Shown piece after piece: positions 1-8,888 of a DNA stretch of 52,413 bases. The notes under the pieces are model-generated. The model did no database searches and was not told the DNA's origin. It saw only the letters and a list, made by a program, of their open reading frames with translations. Position numbers and translations under genes: made by a program. Location of the stretch: the NCBI GenBank assembly GCA_038253945.1, contig JBBSGR010000017.1, positions 1 through 52,413 on the forward strand, read 5' to 3'. Positions within the stretch are counted from its first letter, which is position 1. Every line of letters starts with the position of its first letter. Origin of the DNA: JBBRYW01 sp038253945. Its GTDB lineage: Bacteria; Actinomycetota; Thermoleophilia; Gaiellales; Gaiellaceae.

Positions 1-1
1 C

Positions 2-127
2 GAGCTGCTTGCCTTCACCGGCATGGTGATCCTCCTGGGCAGGGAGATTGGGCTTCGACAACTCAGATCGTCTCTGCTCAGGCGGACATCACTAGCCGCC
101 CGACAGCGTCGCGGGCAGTGCTACTGA
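2..127 (+). CDS. possible 3' end of a CDS entering from the left edge
   Basis: The second frame is open from the window edge and ends at TGA 125-127. It reads ELLAFTGMVILLGREIGL and then an Arg/Leu-rich tail, which could be the C-terminus of a membrane protein. It would converge on the cyclase gene that ends at 195. Forty-one codons with no homology I recognise is weak evidence, and a random open frame in GC-rich DNA is equally possible. Confidence 0.2.
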   Translation, partial: ELLAFTGMVILLGREIGLRQLRSSLLRRTSLAARQRRGQCY

Positions 128-194
128 AAGATCCGGGCTAGCCGTAGCGGTTTGCTGGCTCCAGGCCGAGGCGTCGAGCATCAGCTCGACGATC

Positions 195-3014
195 TCATCG
201 GCCCGCGTGGGTCTGAAGGGCGTCGGCGACGAGCTCCTCGATGTCCGCCGCAGCCGCAGCCTGCCGCACGGCCGCGAGCTCGTCGGCCGGCAGGTCTGCC
301 TCGAGGCGGTCGAGCTCGGGCTGCGCGACGGCGCGGTAGGCGCCGGGAAGAGCCGGGTGGCCGAGGGCGAAGGAGAGCAGCTCGACGGCGCGCCGCCCCT
401 CACCCTCTCTCGTGAGCAGCACGCCGATCCCGCTCAGCGCGTGCAGGACGAGTGACGTCGCCTGCGATTCGTGAGCCAGCTCGAGCGCCCGGCCGAAGTG
501 CTCGCGGGCCTGCTCGAGCTCGCCGAGCCCGAGTGCGGCGAAGCCCATTCGGCAGAGAGCTGACATGACGCCCCATCGATGGTTGACCTCGCTGAACGCC
601 TCGTACCCGGCGCGGCCAAAGCGCATCGCGCCCGCGTGGTCGCCGAGCCCGTATGCGCTCATGCTGGCCCGGCTCAGCGCGTAACCCTGACCACCGCGGT
701 CGCCGACCTGCTCGAACGCCTGCTCGGCCTTCATGTGCTGCCGCAATGCCTCGGCGTAGTCGCCATCGGCGTCGGCGAGCAGGCCGAGCTTGCTGAGCGC
801 AAAGGCCAGAAGCCGCGGATTGCCCAGGTCGCGCGCCGTCTCGTACGCCTCCCCGAAGGCCGCTCGCGCAGCGTCGAGGTCTCCTTGCAGCAGTCGCACC
901 CAGCCGAGATTGAGCAGCGCCGCCCAGAGGTCCCACGCCTCGCGGACGGCCCGGGCCACATCGACGGCTTCCTGCAGACAGTGCGCCGCCTCCGCGTACT
1001 CGTCCCGGTAGGCGGCGTTCATCCCGAGGCCGTTCAGGCAGAGACCGGCTTCCCGCAGCAGACCGAGCTCCCGCAGCCTGGGCAGGCATGCCCGGCCGAC
1101 CTCGTCCGACAGCGCGTGGTTGCCAAGAAGGCCCTGGAACAGGGTCTGGTAGGCGCGGGCGCTCGCGACGACTGAGCCTTCGTGCTCCTCGGCGGCAGAG
1201 ACCTCCCGCGCGCGTCTCCGCTCGGCGAGGTGCCCGAAGGCCTCCCCAGCCTCGTACCAGGCGTGCGGATCGTAGAAGGCGAGCAGCAGGGAGAGAACCT
1301 CTCTCGCTTCGTCCTCACTCCAGCGTGTCACCGCCCACTCGGCTGCGACACGAAGGTTGTCCAGCTCGGCCCTAATCTCGTCGCGGGCGTCGACGGTGGC
1401 CGCGCCCAGAAGTGCGTCACCGCGCTCGGCGAGCAGCCCGACGTAAAACCGGCTGTGGAGCCCGCAAGCACGCTCGAGCGCCGCGGGCGCCTGGGCGAGC
1501 TGCTCGGCCGCATACTGGCGCACGAGCTCGTGCAGCTCGAACCGTCCGAGCTCAGCGCGGCGGACGAGCGACCTGCCCACGAGCTCGAAGAGCACGGGCA
1601 GGCCGGCCCCGGTGACCGCCGCGGCCGCCGAGCGCGTGAAGCTCCCGCGAAACACGGCGAGCCGCTCGAGGACGTGCCGCTGCTCGTCGTCGAGCCGGCC
1701 CCACGACTGATCGAAGACCGCCCGCAGGCTCCGGTGCCGGGCCGGCACGTCGTGCATCGACGAGGCGAGGAAGTCGAGGCTTCGCTCGATCTCGTCCGCC
1801 AGCTCGGCGAGATCGAGCATCGAGGCCCAGCCGGCGGCGAGCTCGATGCCGAGCGGCATCCCGTCGACGAGCCGACAGATGCGCTCGGCGTGCGGACGGT
1901 CCTGCGCTCCGAGCGTGAAGCGCGGATCCGACTGCCGGGCCCGCTCGACGAAAAGCCGGATCGCCGGCTTCTCGCCGTTCGGCCTCTCGCTCGCCGCCTC
2001 GCCGAGCCCTTCGACCGCGAAGACCCACTCGCCCTGCAGCCGCAGCAGCTCACGGGATGTTGTCAGGAGCTCGACGTGCGGAGCGCGTTCGAGGATGAGC
2101 GCCAAAAGACCCGAGCCGTCGACGAGGTGCTCGAAGTTGTCCAACACGAGGAGCGCCGAGCGCTCGCTCAGGTAGTCCAGCAGCTGATCCTGGGCCGAGA
2201 ACGCGCTGTGGGCCGCGTCGACTGCGAACTGAAGTGCCTCCGCCAGGGCGGGAGCGATGAGGTCGGCCGTCGGGACCGACGTGAGCGGCACGAAGTGGAT
2301 CCCGTGCGCATGCCGGTCGACGCGGCGAGCGGCGGCCTCGATCGCGAGGCGGGTCTTGCCTACGCCGCCCGGGCCGACGAGGGTCAGCAGGCGGCAGTCG
2401 GGATCCTCGAGCAGCCGGTCGATCGCGTCGAGCTCCTCGGCGCGGCCCACGAACGACGTGCCCGGCGACGGCAGGTTCGTGCTGCCGGCGTCGAGGGTCC
2501 GCAGGAGCGGGAAGTCCGAGCGAAGGCCCTCGGCCTCGAGCTGGTAGACCCGTTCAGGGACGGTCAGGTCCTTGAGTCGGTGCGGCCCGAGATCGCGGAC
2601 ATCGTCCTCCACGAGCGCCCGGGTCGAATGCGAGAGGAGCACCTGGCCGCCGTGGCCGACCGCGGCGATACGCGCTCCCTTGTGCACGTCGAGGCCCACG
2701 TAGCCCTCGTCCGTCAGCCGGGGCTCGCCGGTGTGGAGGCCCATCCGGACACGGACCGGGCCGTCCGCGAGCGACCGCTGCGCCTCCTTCGCCGCGGCGA
2801 CCGCCTCGGACACCCGCGCGAAGGCGACGAGGAAGGCGTCCCCTTGCGTGTCCACCTCGACCCCGCCGTGGGCGGCGAACGCGGCCCGGAGCAGGCGACG
2901 ATGCCCGTGAAGCGCGTCCGCGTACCCGTCGCCGAGCTCGTGCAGCAGCTTCGTCGAGCCCTCGACGTCGGTGAAGAGAAGCGTGACGACGCCCGTCGGG
3001 AGTTCGCGCCGCAT
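195..3014 (-). CDS. class III adenylate/guanylate cyclase-domain protein with ATPase and TPR-like region
   Basis: This 939-residue signalling or regulatory protein opens with a class III nucleotide cyclase domain (about residues 8-160). The metal-binding FTDVEGST loop (D16) and the QGDAF loop (D59) are both visible. A linker with FVGRAEEL leads into a STAND/NB-ARC-type ATPase with Walker A GPGGVGKT at 214-221. The remaining roughly 450 residues are helical, TPR-like repeats rich in AxxxYxxAL patterns. There is no C-terminal LuxR HTH, unlike the related regulator at 47334. Such cyclase-AfsR-like fusions are abundant in soil actinobacteria, usually as sensors of unknown signals. The ATG at 3014 immediately precedes the cyclase domain, so the start is well placed. 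Whether it makes cAMP is not known. Confidence 0.9.
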   Translation of the reverse strand: MRRELPTGVVTLLFTDVEGSTKLLHELGDGYADALHGHRRLLRAAFAAHGGVEVDTQGDAFLVAFARVSEAVAAAKEAQRSLADGPVRVRMGLHTGEPRLTDEGYVGLDVHKGARIAAVGHGGQVLLSHSTRALVEDDVRDLGPHRLKDLTVPERVYQLEAEGLRSDFPLLRTLDAGSTNLPSPGTSFVGRAEELDAIDRLLEDPDCRLLTLVGPGGVGKTRLAIEAAARRVDRHAHGIHFVPLTSVPTADLIAPALAEALQFAVDAAHSAFSAQDQLLDYLSERSALLVLDNFEHLVDGSGLLALILERAPHVELLTTSRELLRLQGEWVFAVEGLGEAASERPNGEKPAIRLFVERARQSDPRFTLGAQDRPHAERICRLVDGMPLGIELAAGWASMLDLAELADEIERSLDFLASSMHDVPARHRSLRAVFDQSWGRLDDEQRHVLERLAVFRGSFTRSAAAAVTGAGLPVLFELVGRSLVRRAELGRFELHELVRQYAAEQLAQAPAALERACGLHSRFYVGLLAERGDALLGAATVDARDEIRAELDNLRVAAEWAVTRWSEDEAREVLSLLLAFYDPHAWYEAGEAFGHLAERRRAREVSAAEEHEGSVVASARAYQTLFQGLLGNHALSDEVGRACLPRLRELGLLREAGLCLNGLGMNAAYRDEYAEAAHCLQEAVDVARAVREAWDLWAALLNLGWVRLLQGDLDAARAAFGEAYETARDLGNPRLLAFALSKLGLLADADGDYAEALRQHMKAEQAFEQVGDRGGQGYALSRASMSAYGLGDHAGAMRFGRAGYEAFSEVNHRWGVMSALCRMGFAALGLGELEQAREHFGRALELAHESQATSLVLHALSGIGVLLTREGEGRRAVELLSFALGHPALPGAYRAVAQPELDRLEADLPADELAAVRQAAAAADIEELVADALQTHAGR

Positions 3015-3148
3015 CGGCCTCCATGATGGTCCGGGCGACCTCTCGGTGTCCAGGGAGACGGAGGTCAGCCGAGGAGCTGCCTGAGACTGAGCGCGCCGCG
3101 GAGACCGAAGTACCGTTCAAACTCCATGCCTTTCTCGAGGAGGAGATC

Positions 3149-3631
3149 ATGAGCGTCCCAGGTGAGGGTGGCTGCTCGTGCGGAGCGATCCGCTACCGGC
3201 TTACATCCGACCCGCTCTTCACGAATTGCTGTCACTGCCTCAACTGTCAGCGACAAACCGGAAGCGCTTTCGTCATCAACGTGCTAATCGAGGCCGATCG
3301 TGTGGAGCTGCTTGCGGGAGACCCACGGCCGGTCGACGTGCCTCGTGACGATGGCAGCAAACAGCGGATCTTCCGCTGTCCGACTTGCCAGGTCGCGGTC
3401 TTCAGCCAGTACGGACGCCCCGACGTGCTGTTCGTTCGCGGCGGCACGCTCGATGGCCCCTCGGGATTCACGCCCGACGCCCATATCTTCACCAGGTCCA
3501 AGCTGAGCTGGATCACGCTGCCGGAGTCAGTGCCGGCGTTCGAGGTGTACTACGACACGAACGCCCTGTGGCCGCCGGCCAGTCTCGAACGGCTCGAGGC
3601 ACTAAAGGCGCCGGCTGATTCCGAAGCCTGA
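3149..3631 (+). CDS. GFA (glutathione-dependent formaldehyde-activating-like) zinc protein
   Basis: A 160-residue protein of the GFA/CENP-V-like family. Zinc ligands stand at C9 and C11 (GCSCGAIRY), C28, C30 and C33 (CHCLNCQ) and C77 and C80 (RCPTC), the usual arrangement for this fold. The frame is open from 3023, but the ATG at 3149 has a strong GAGGAGGAG ribosome site at 3137-3145 and begins just before the first zinc motif, so it is chosen. Family members range from glutathione-hydroxymethyl binding proteins to uncharacterised enzymes, and the true substrate cannot be read from the sequence. It is transcribed divergently from the cyclase gene and stands alone. Confidence 0.88.
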   Translation: MSVPGEGGCSCGAIRYRLTSDPLFTNCCHCLNCQRQTGSAFVINVLIEADRVELLAGDPRPVDVPRDDGSKQRIFRCPTCQVAVFSQYGRPDVLFVRGGTLDGPSGFTPDAHIFTRSKLSWITLPESVPAFEVYYDTNALWPPASLERLEALKAPADSEA

Positions 3632-3677
3632 AGCCGACGGAAGGGCGTACGCAAGGCGTCCGGGTAGCCGACCGGCT

Positions 3678-3698
3678 AGCTCGCGATACGAGCGAGCT
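3678..3698. terminator. hairpin between convergent genes
   Basis: A perfect 7-bp inverted repeat, AGCTCGC / GCGAGCT, with a 7-nt loop sits in the 180-bp gap between the convergent GFA and argH-like genes. Its position suits a bidirectional terminator, but no T-tract follows on either strand, so a Rho-independent role is doubtful. Confidence 0.3.
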
Positions 3699-3811
3699 CG
3701 ATTGCTGCGTCGGAGTTTCAGCCGCCATCGCGAACGCCGTCTACCACGCCACCGGCCGACGCATCCGATCGCTGCCGATCACCGTTGAGCAGTTGTTGGG
3801 AGCCAGCTGTC

Positions 3812-5311
3812 TCAGCTCAGGGCGCGCGCGCGGGCAAGAAGGGCGCTCTCGGCAGCAGCCTCGCGGTCGCGCGCTTCGGCGCTCCATACCTCGTGCGCGG
3901 CCAGGGTCTCCGCGATGCCGTCGAGCATCGCGTCCATCGCTGCCGCGGACGACGAACCGATCTGCAGCCGCGCCGCCGCGCACGCCGCGGGATCGAGCGC
4001 GTCACGGAGCGTCGTCTCGTCGATCTCGACAGGTCGTCCAATCGCAGCCTCTGCGGCAGCGGCAAGGCGCGCAGGGGTGAGTCCGGACGGGGACGCACCA
4101 GTCTCGACCAGGTCGCGAACAGCGCGGCCGACGATCTTGTGCGCGCTGCGGTAGTCGACGTCGCCTGCGAGTGCGAGCACGTCGGCGACGTCGGCAGCCG
4201 TGACGAAGCTCTCGCGCGCGATCTGCGCGAATCGCTCCTCCCGTAGCTCGATGCCGTCGAGTACCGACGCCGTAAGCCGTGCGGTCGCCACCGCCTCGTC
4301 GAGCGCGCGCGGCACGATGCCGTTGAGCAGGTGGAAGTGATCAGTGCGCGCCGAGCCTGTGTGCAGAGCGACGAGAGTGGCAGCAAGATCGCCGGATGCC
4401 TGGGCGGCCTGCGTGCGGATCGCGGCGAGCGCGTAGGGATTCTTCTTCTGCGGCATGAGCGCGCTCGCCCTGCTGTGTGCGTCGTCGAGCTCGACCAGCC
4501 CGAACTCCTGACTCGCGTAGATCTCGAAGTCCTGCCCCAACTGGCTCTGGTGCGTCGCGGCGATCGCCAGCGTCGCAAGCAGCTCGAGGTAGACGTCGGC
4601 CTGCCACGCCGCGTCCTTGGCATGCTCGACAAGGCCTTCGCAGCCGAGAAGCTCGGCGAGCCGCGTCCGGTCGAGCGACCAGCGTGATCCGGCGCTCCCG
4701 CCGGCGCCTGCGACGCTCGCGCCGAGGGCCGCATGGGACGCACGCGCGCGCTCGGCGTCGCGAAGCGCTGGGTAGGCGTACGCGAGTAAGAGGTGACCGA
4801 CGGTGGTTGGCTGGGCGGGCTGGAGGTAGGTGTAGTCGGTCGCGAGCGCCAAGCGCGTCGCACCGGCGTGCCGCGCGAGCGCCGCGGCCTGCTCGGCGAG
4901 CGCGTCGTGAAGCTTGCGCGCACCGGCGCGGGCTGTCAGCCGCAGCCCGACGCGAAACGCCTCGCGGCGCGGGCGTCCCGCACTAAGCCATCCGGCCGCC
5001 GACCTTCCAACCCGCCGCTCGAGTTCTGCCTCTCGGGCGTTGAAAGCGTCGCCGAGTGCAGGGTCCCAAGGGAACTCGTCGCCCGGAATCGCGTGCAGCT
5101 CGAGCAGGCCGCGCAGGAGCGCCTTCGCGTCGTCGCCCGAGAGGTCGCCGCCCTCGACGAGCGCGACGGCGTGCGCAAGGTCGGCGAGGGAGAGTCCATG
5201 CGCAAGGCGCGGGCCGTGCGCGGCCTCCGCCGCGTAGGCAGCCGACACGAGCTCACCCGCCGCGCCGCCGCGCAGACGGCCACCCCGCCCCAGCTCCTCG
5301 GCCTCAGTCAC
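3812..5311 (-). CDS. argininosuccinate lyase-like protein (fumarate lyase superfamily)
   Basis: A 499-residue member of the aspartase/fumarase/ArgH superfamily. Family features are YTYLQPAQPTTVGHLLLAYA (about 160-180), GQDFEIYASQEFG (259-271) and the signature loop SALMPQKKNP (283-292). Compared with textbook ArgH (THLQ...GH and GSSxMPQKKNP), the His of THLQ is Tyr here and one of the two loop serines is Ala. Both positions are near the active site, so this may be a paralogue with changed activity rather than the main arginine-pathway enzyme. No other arg gene is nearby. The GTG at 5311 is the first start in the frame. It is divergent from the winged-helix gene with only about 20 bp between the starts. 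Confidence 0.82.
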   Translation of the reverse strand: MTEAEELGRGGRLRGGAAGELVSAAYAAEAAHGPRLAHGLSLADLAHAVALVEGGDLSGDDAKALLRGLLELHAIPGDEFPWDPALGDAFNAREAELERRVGRSAAGWLSAGRPRREAFRVGLRLTARAGARKLHDALAEQAAALARHAGATRLALATDYTYLQPAQPTTVGHLLLAYAYPALRDAERARASHAALGASVAGAGGSAGSRWSLDRTRLAELLGCEGLVEHAKDAAWQADVYLELLATLAIAATHQSQLGQDFEIYASQEFGLVELDDAHSRASALMPQKKNPYALAAIRTQAAQASGDLAATLVALHTGSARTDHFHLLNGIVPRALDEAVATARLTASVLDGIELREERFAQIARESFVTAADVADVLALAGDVDYRSAHKIVGRAVRDLVETGASPSGLTPARLAAAAEAAIGRPVEIDETTLRDALDPAACAAARLQIGSSSAAAMDAMLDGIAETLAAHEVWSAEARDREAAAESALLARARALS

Positions 5312-5333
5312 GGGAACAGACTAGTAGGGTCAT

Positions 5334-6370
5334 GTGGGCTCAATGGTGGGTTCGGTGCAATCGCGACTCCGGGTCACGCGGCAGCAGATCCTGGCGTTGC
5401 GACGACGGGTCGGGGCGCTCGACGAGCGAATGCCGAAGGATTCGGAGTCGCTGCGGCGGGCGGCGTGGGCCGGCCTGCAGGACAGCATGCCGAGAGCCGC
5501 GCTGCTCTCGTTGCACGCGCGGATCGACGGGGTTGAGTCGTCAACCTGGGAGGATCCCTCGCTCGCCCAGCTGTGGGGCCCTCGTTACAACACCTATGTC
5601 GTCGCCAAGTGCGACTTCGCGCTCTTCTCGCTCGCGAGGCTTCCCGAAAATGCCAAGAGGCGCCTGCGGGCCAAGCGCATGGCCGAGCACGTGCATGCCC
5701 ATCTCGCCGGAAGGCGGCTGACGGACCGCGAGGTCGCGAGCGCTCTCGGTGTCGGCAACGCGATCAGGTACGCCGCGACGACGGGTACGGTCGCGATCCG
5801 CTGGGAAGGTGCGCGTGCGCCGACCGTGTGGACGGTCGCCGCCGCGGAGGTCGACCCGGCCGACGCGCGTCGCGAGCTCGCTCGACGCTACCTCCACGTT
5901 TCGGCCCCGCGACGGCTCACGGGTTCGCCCGCTGGGCGGGGATCTCCCGGCGGACGGCGATGGACGCGTTCGCGTCGCTCGAGGGTTCGCTGCTCCCGGT
6001 TCGATCACCACTCGGCGACGAGTGGCTGCTCGCGGAGGACGAGCCGGCGACCCGCGCCGCCGAGACCGCCCCCGCACCCGCCCGCCTGCTGCCGAGCGGC
6101 GATGCCTACTTCCTGCTCGACGGACGAGAGCGGGAGCTTCTCGTTCCGCGCGAGGATCAGCGGCAGCGTCTCTGGACGTCCCGCGTGTGGCCAGGCGCGC
6201 TGCTCGTCGAAGGCGAGATCCGCGGAACCTGGAGACGGGCGCACCACACCGTACGGATCGACGCCTGGGCACGTCTCTCGCGTGGAGCGCGCGACGCGAT
6301 CGAAGCCGAGGCCAACGCCCTGCCGCTTCCAGGCGTCGAACGGCCGATCGAGGTGGTCTGGGACACTTAA
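5334..6370 (+). pseudogene. winged-helix DNA-binding protein (YcaQ/HTH_42 family), frameshifted
   Basis: Two frames together give one protein of about 345 residues of the winged-helix YcaQ/AlkX-like family. The first frame runs from GTG 5334 (alternative ATG 5343) through QQILALRRR and RRLTDREVASALGVGNAIRYAA. The second resumes as FGPATAHGFARWAGISRRTAMDAF and ends PIEVVWDT at 6370. The break falls at the T run at 5898-5900: CACGTTTCGGCC reads correctly as H-V-F-G-P if one base is restored. Family members with known function unhook DNA interstrand crosslinks or remove alkylated bases. The C-terminal half looks intact with no further stops, so this is either a very recent mutation or a one-base sequencing or assembly loss. 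Confidence 0.75.
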
Positions 6371-6549
6371 GGAGTGCCGTTTCTCCACTGCTAGTGCGCA
6401 ACCGTCGAGCGCGAGCTGCGGTTCGAGGACAGTCGCGATGAGTTTCCGGGTCGCTGCGGGTCTTATCTCGTGTTCCCGGGTAGCTTCGGATCCGACGACA
6501 CCGGTTCGGCTCGCGCGGGAACGGTTCGAGTCCGACGAGAGGAGATGAG

Positions 6550-7287
6550 ATGCCCAAGCACAGGATCGGAACCCGCGAAGATTGGCAGGCGGCCCGGGAC
6601 GAGCTCGCAAAGCTCGAGGCCGAGCAGGGCGAACGCAACGAGGAGATCAAGCGGAAGCGCCGTGCACTCCCCTGGATCCCGGTGGAGAAGGAATATGAGT
6701 TTGACACCGAGGAGGGTAAGAAGACGCTTGCCGAGCTCTTCGACGGCCGCTCGCAGCTACTCGCCTACAACATCATGTACGGGCCGGACTACGAGCTCGG
6801 CGCCTGCCCTGGCTGCACCAATCTCGCCGACGGGTTCGACGGGGTGCTGCTGCACCTGAACAAGCGGGACGTGACGCTGATCTGCTTCTCGCGGGCTCCG
6901 ATCGATCGGCTCGCCGCCTACAAGAAGCGGATGGGCTGGCGGTTCCCCTACGTCTCGACCTACGGCAGCGACTTCCCGTTCGACTTCGGCCTGGCGCTGA
7001 CCGAGAAACAGGCCGAGCAGATCCCCGAGGTCAAGGAGATGGTCGACAACCCGCCGGAAGAGCTCCAGTTCTGGTCGAAGCAGACCGGCGCCGAGCTCAA
7101 GGACGGACTCCGCGAGAACCCGGGCTACATCGCGTTCGCCCGTGAGAACGGAACCGTCTACCACACCTACACCGTGACGGCCCCGGACCCGTTCGTCTCG
7201 ACCTTCTTCAACTTCCTGCTGGAGCGGACGCCGAAGCCGCTCCCCGCCGAGACACCCGCCTACCGCAAGGACGAGTACCCGGACTGA
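6550..7287 (+). CDS. DUF899 family thioredoxin-like protein, copy 1
   Basis: A 245-residue DUF899 protein (thioredoxin-fold superfamily). Residues about 1-45 are a charged helix (WQAARDELAKLEAEQ), followed by the typical PWIPVEKEYEF, FDGRSQLLAYNIMYGP and CPGCTNLADGFDG segments. The C-terminus ends RKDEYPD, matching copy 2. The conserved CPGC has the spacing of a thioredoxin-type pair. The ribosome site GAGGAGATGAG lies immediately before ATG 6550. Copy 2 follows after 36 bp, so the two are probably cotranscribed. Catalytic function is unknown for the family. The 180 bp upstream hold no recognisable gene. Confidence 0.85.
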   Translation: MPKHRIGTREDWQAARDELAKLEAEQGERNEEIKRKRRALPWIPVEKEYEFDTEEGKKTLAELFDGRSQLLAYNIMYGPDYELGACPGCTNLADGFDGVLLHLNKRDVTLICFSRAPIDRLAAYKKRMGWRFPYVSTYGSDFPFDFGLALTEKQAEQIPEVKEMVDNPPEELQFWSKQTGAELKDGLRENPGYIAFARENGTVYHTYTVTAPDPFVSTFFNFLLERTPKPLPAETPAYRKDEYPD

Positions 7288-7323
7288 GCCTTCCGCAACG
7301 AGCCAAAGAAAGAGAGGAACGCG

Positions 7324-8057
7324 ATGACAGAGCACAGAACCGGAACACGTAAGGAATGGCAGGCCGCCCGCGACGAGTTGCTCGCTGAGGAGAAGGAGCT
7401 CACCCGCCGCCACGACGAGCTGGCCCGGAAGCGCCGCGAGCTCCCTTGGGTGCCGGTCGAGGCGGAATACCGCTTCGAGACGGCCGCTGGGACGAAGTCG
7501 CTGGCGGATCTCTTCGACGGCCGCTCCCAGCTTCTCATCTACCACTTCATGTTCGGGCCCGGATACGAGGCGGGCTGCCCGGTGTGCTCGTCGATCGCGG
7601 ACAACCTCGACCCGAACGCAGTGCACCTGAAGGCCCGCGATGTGACCCTGATCTGCTCCTCGCGCGCTCCCCTGGAGAAGCTGCAGCGCTACAAGGAGCG
7701 GATGGGCTGGAGCTTCAACTGGGTCTCCACGGTCGGCAGCGACTTCCACACCGCGAGCTCGGCTTCCTGCGCGCCGAGGAAGAGCTGAAGCCGTTCCTCG
7801 AGGGCGGGATCCCACCTGTTGTCGGGCAGAATGCGCGCGCCTGCGGCACCGACGCGGCGACTTACGTCACAGAAGGCCCAGGCTTGAGCGCCTACGCGCT
7901 CTCGGACGGCGCCGTCTACCGGACCTACGTGACCACCGCGCGCGGACTCGAGTCGGCGATGGGCTACTACGGCCTACTCGACCTGACGCCGACGGGACGC
8001 CACGAAGAGGGTGAGCAGGTCTTCTGGCTGCGCCGCCACGACGAGTACCCCGACTGA
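7324..8057 (+). pseudogene. DUF899 family protein, copy 2, frameshifted
   Basis: A tandem paralogue of the preceding gene (same MGW, DVTLIC, DEYPD landmarks). The first frame starts at ATG 7324 and is good to GSDFH (about 7749). The remainder (RELGFLRAEEELKPFLEGGIPP to HDEYPD) lies in another frame, ending at 8057. Adding one base in CACACCGCGAG, or removing one copy of the AC dinucleotide, rejoins them. The cysteine motif here is CPVC. Apart from this point there is no decay, so the indel may be technical. If real, the protein would end after about 154 residues and lose the C-terminal third of the domain. Confidence 0.75.
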
Positions 8058-8089
8058 GGGTCGCAGCCAGGCACATCGCCGCCCCCCAT

Positions 8090-8137
8090 TTGCCGTTTTC
8101 GGACGCGTCTGTAATACTGAACTTAATGGTTCAGTAT
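8090..8137 (+). promoter_or_regulatory. promoter and perfect operator overlapping the arsR start
   Basis: A perfect 9-bp inverted repeat ATACTGAAC (8114-8122) / GTTCAGTAT (8129-8137) is separated by TTAATG, whose last three bases are the arsR start codon. Upstream, TTGCCG (8090-8095) and TAATAC (8112-8117) are 16 bp apart and make a plausible -35/-10 pair, which would start the transcript at or next to the ATG. Autorepression by ArsR dimers binding across their own start codon is inferred from the placement. Confidence 0.65.
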
Positions 8138-8437
8138 CAATCCACCGTCGACCGAGCATTCGCGGCCCTCGCGGACCCGAACCGCCGTGCCGTGCTCGAG
8201 CGGCTCGGCGTGGGGAGCGCGACGATCAGCGAGCTCGCCGAGCCCTTCGGCATGTCGCTGACCGGGATGAAGAAGCACATCCGGCTGCTCGAGGAGGCGC
8301 AACTCGTCACAACGGAGAAGGTCGGCCGTGCCCGCACATGCACGCTCGTGCCCTCTGCCTTCGAGGGCATCAGCACGTGGCTGCAGCGGCTCGACCGCTT
8401 CGCGCAGGTCGTCGAACGCACGAAAGGAGCACGATGA
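8126..8437 (+). CDS. ArsR-family transcriptional regulator
   Basis: A 103-residue winged-helix repressor of the ArsR/SmtB superfamily. AFAALADPNRRAVLERL begins the fold and the recognition region is ISELAEPFGMSLTGMKKHIRLLEEAQLV. It lacks cysteine pairs, so it is the SRPBCC-linked type rather than a metal sensor. ATG 8126 is preferred over the upstream in-frame ATG at 8090 because it gives the family N-terminus MVQYQS and sits inside the operator. No Shine-Dalgarno is seen, consistent with a leaderless mRNA. It overlaps the next gene by ATGA, so the two form an autoregulated operon. Confidence 0.88.
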   Translation: MVQYQSTVDRAFAALADPNRRAVLERLGVGSATISELAEPFGMSLTGMKKHIRLLEEAQLVTTEKVGRARTCTLVPSAFEGISTWLQRLDRFAQVVERTKGAR

Positions 8438-8859
8438 GCACTACCGTCACCACCCCGAACGAGCTCGAGATCCGCGTCGAGCGGATCTTCGACGCACCAC
8501 GCACGCACGTCTTCTCCGTCTGGACGGATCCGCAGCTGATCCCCGAATGGTGGGGCGACGGCACCGTCGTCGAGGAGATGGACGTCCGTCCCGGCGGCAC
8601 CTACCGGTTCCGCACCGCCTTCGGCGTCGTCGAGGGCGAGTTCCGCGAGGTCGACGCGCCCGCGCGGCTCGTGCAGACGTTCCAGAACCACCTGCAGACG
8701 CTCGAGTTCGAGGATCTGGGCGAGCAGACAAAGCTGACGCAGACGATGCGCTTCGCTACGACCGAGCAGCGCGACACGACGATGCAGTACGGCGTCGAGG
8801 AGGGCGCGAAGGGAGGCTTCGCACGCGTGGACGCGCTGCTGGAGAAGATCGCAGCGTGA
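8434..8859 (+). CDS. SRPBCC / AHSA1-domain protein
   Basis: A 141-residue helix-grip (Bet v1-like) protein of the AHSA1 type. It opens with the usual IRVERIFDAPRTHVFSVWTDPQLIPEWWG segment and has the MDVRPGGTYRFR strand and the C-terminal ARVDALLEKIA helix. Members bind hydrophobic ligands or act as small co-chaperone-like domains, and the ligand here is unknown. AAAGGAG at 8423-8429 is its ribosome site, and it overlaps arsR by four bases. The ArsR plus SRPBCC pairing is a common actinobacterial unit in which the regulator controls the pair. Confidence 0.87.
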   Translation: MSTTVTTPNELEIRVERIFDAPRTHVFSVWTDPQLIPEWWGDGTVVEEMDVRPGGTYRFRTAFGVVEGEFREVDAPARLVQTFQNHLQTLEFEDLGEQTKLTQTMRFATTEQRDTTMQYGVEEGAKGGFARVDALLEKIAA

Positions 8860-8888
8860 GACGGGCGCCTCGATCTCGTGCGCAGCGC

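Noticed and set aside
1182..3026. 614-codon plus-strand open frame opposite the cyclase regulator
   Set aside because: It is a GC-rich antisense shadow with Arg/Glu/Asp/Val-rich low-information sequence; the minus-strand gene has clear domains.
6515..6535. GGTTCGAGTCC, resembling a tRNA T-loop
   Set aside because: No acceptor, anticodon or D-arm can be formed around it.
5334..8057. Whether the interrupted genes at 5.9 and 7.75 kb are further selenoproteins
   Set aside because: The interruptions are changes of frame, not in-frame TGA codons at a Cys position.
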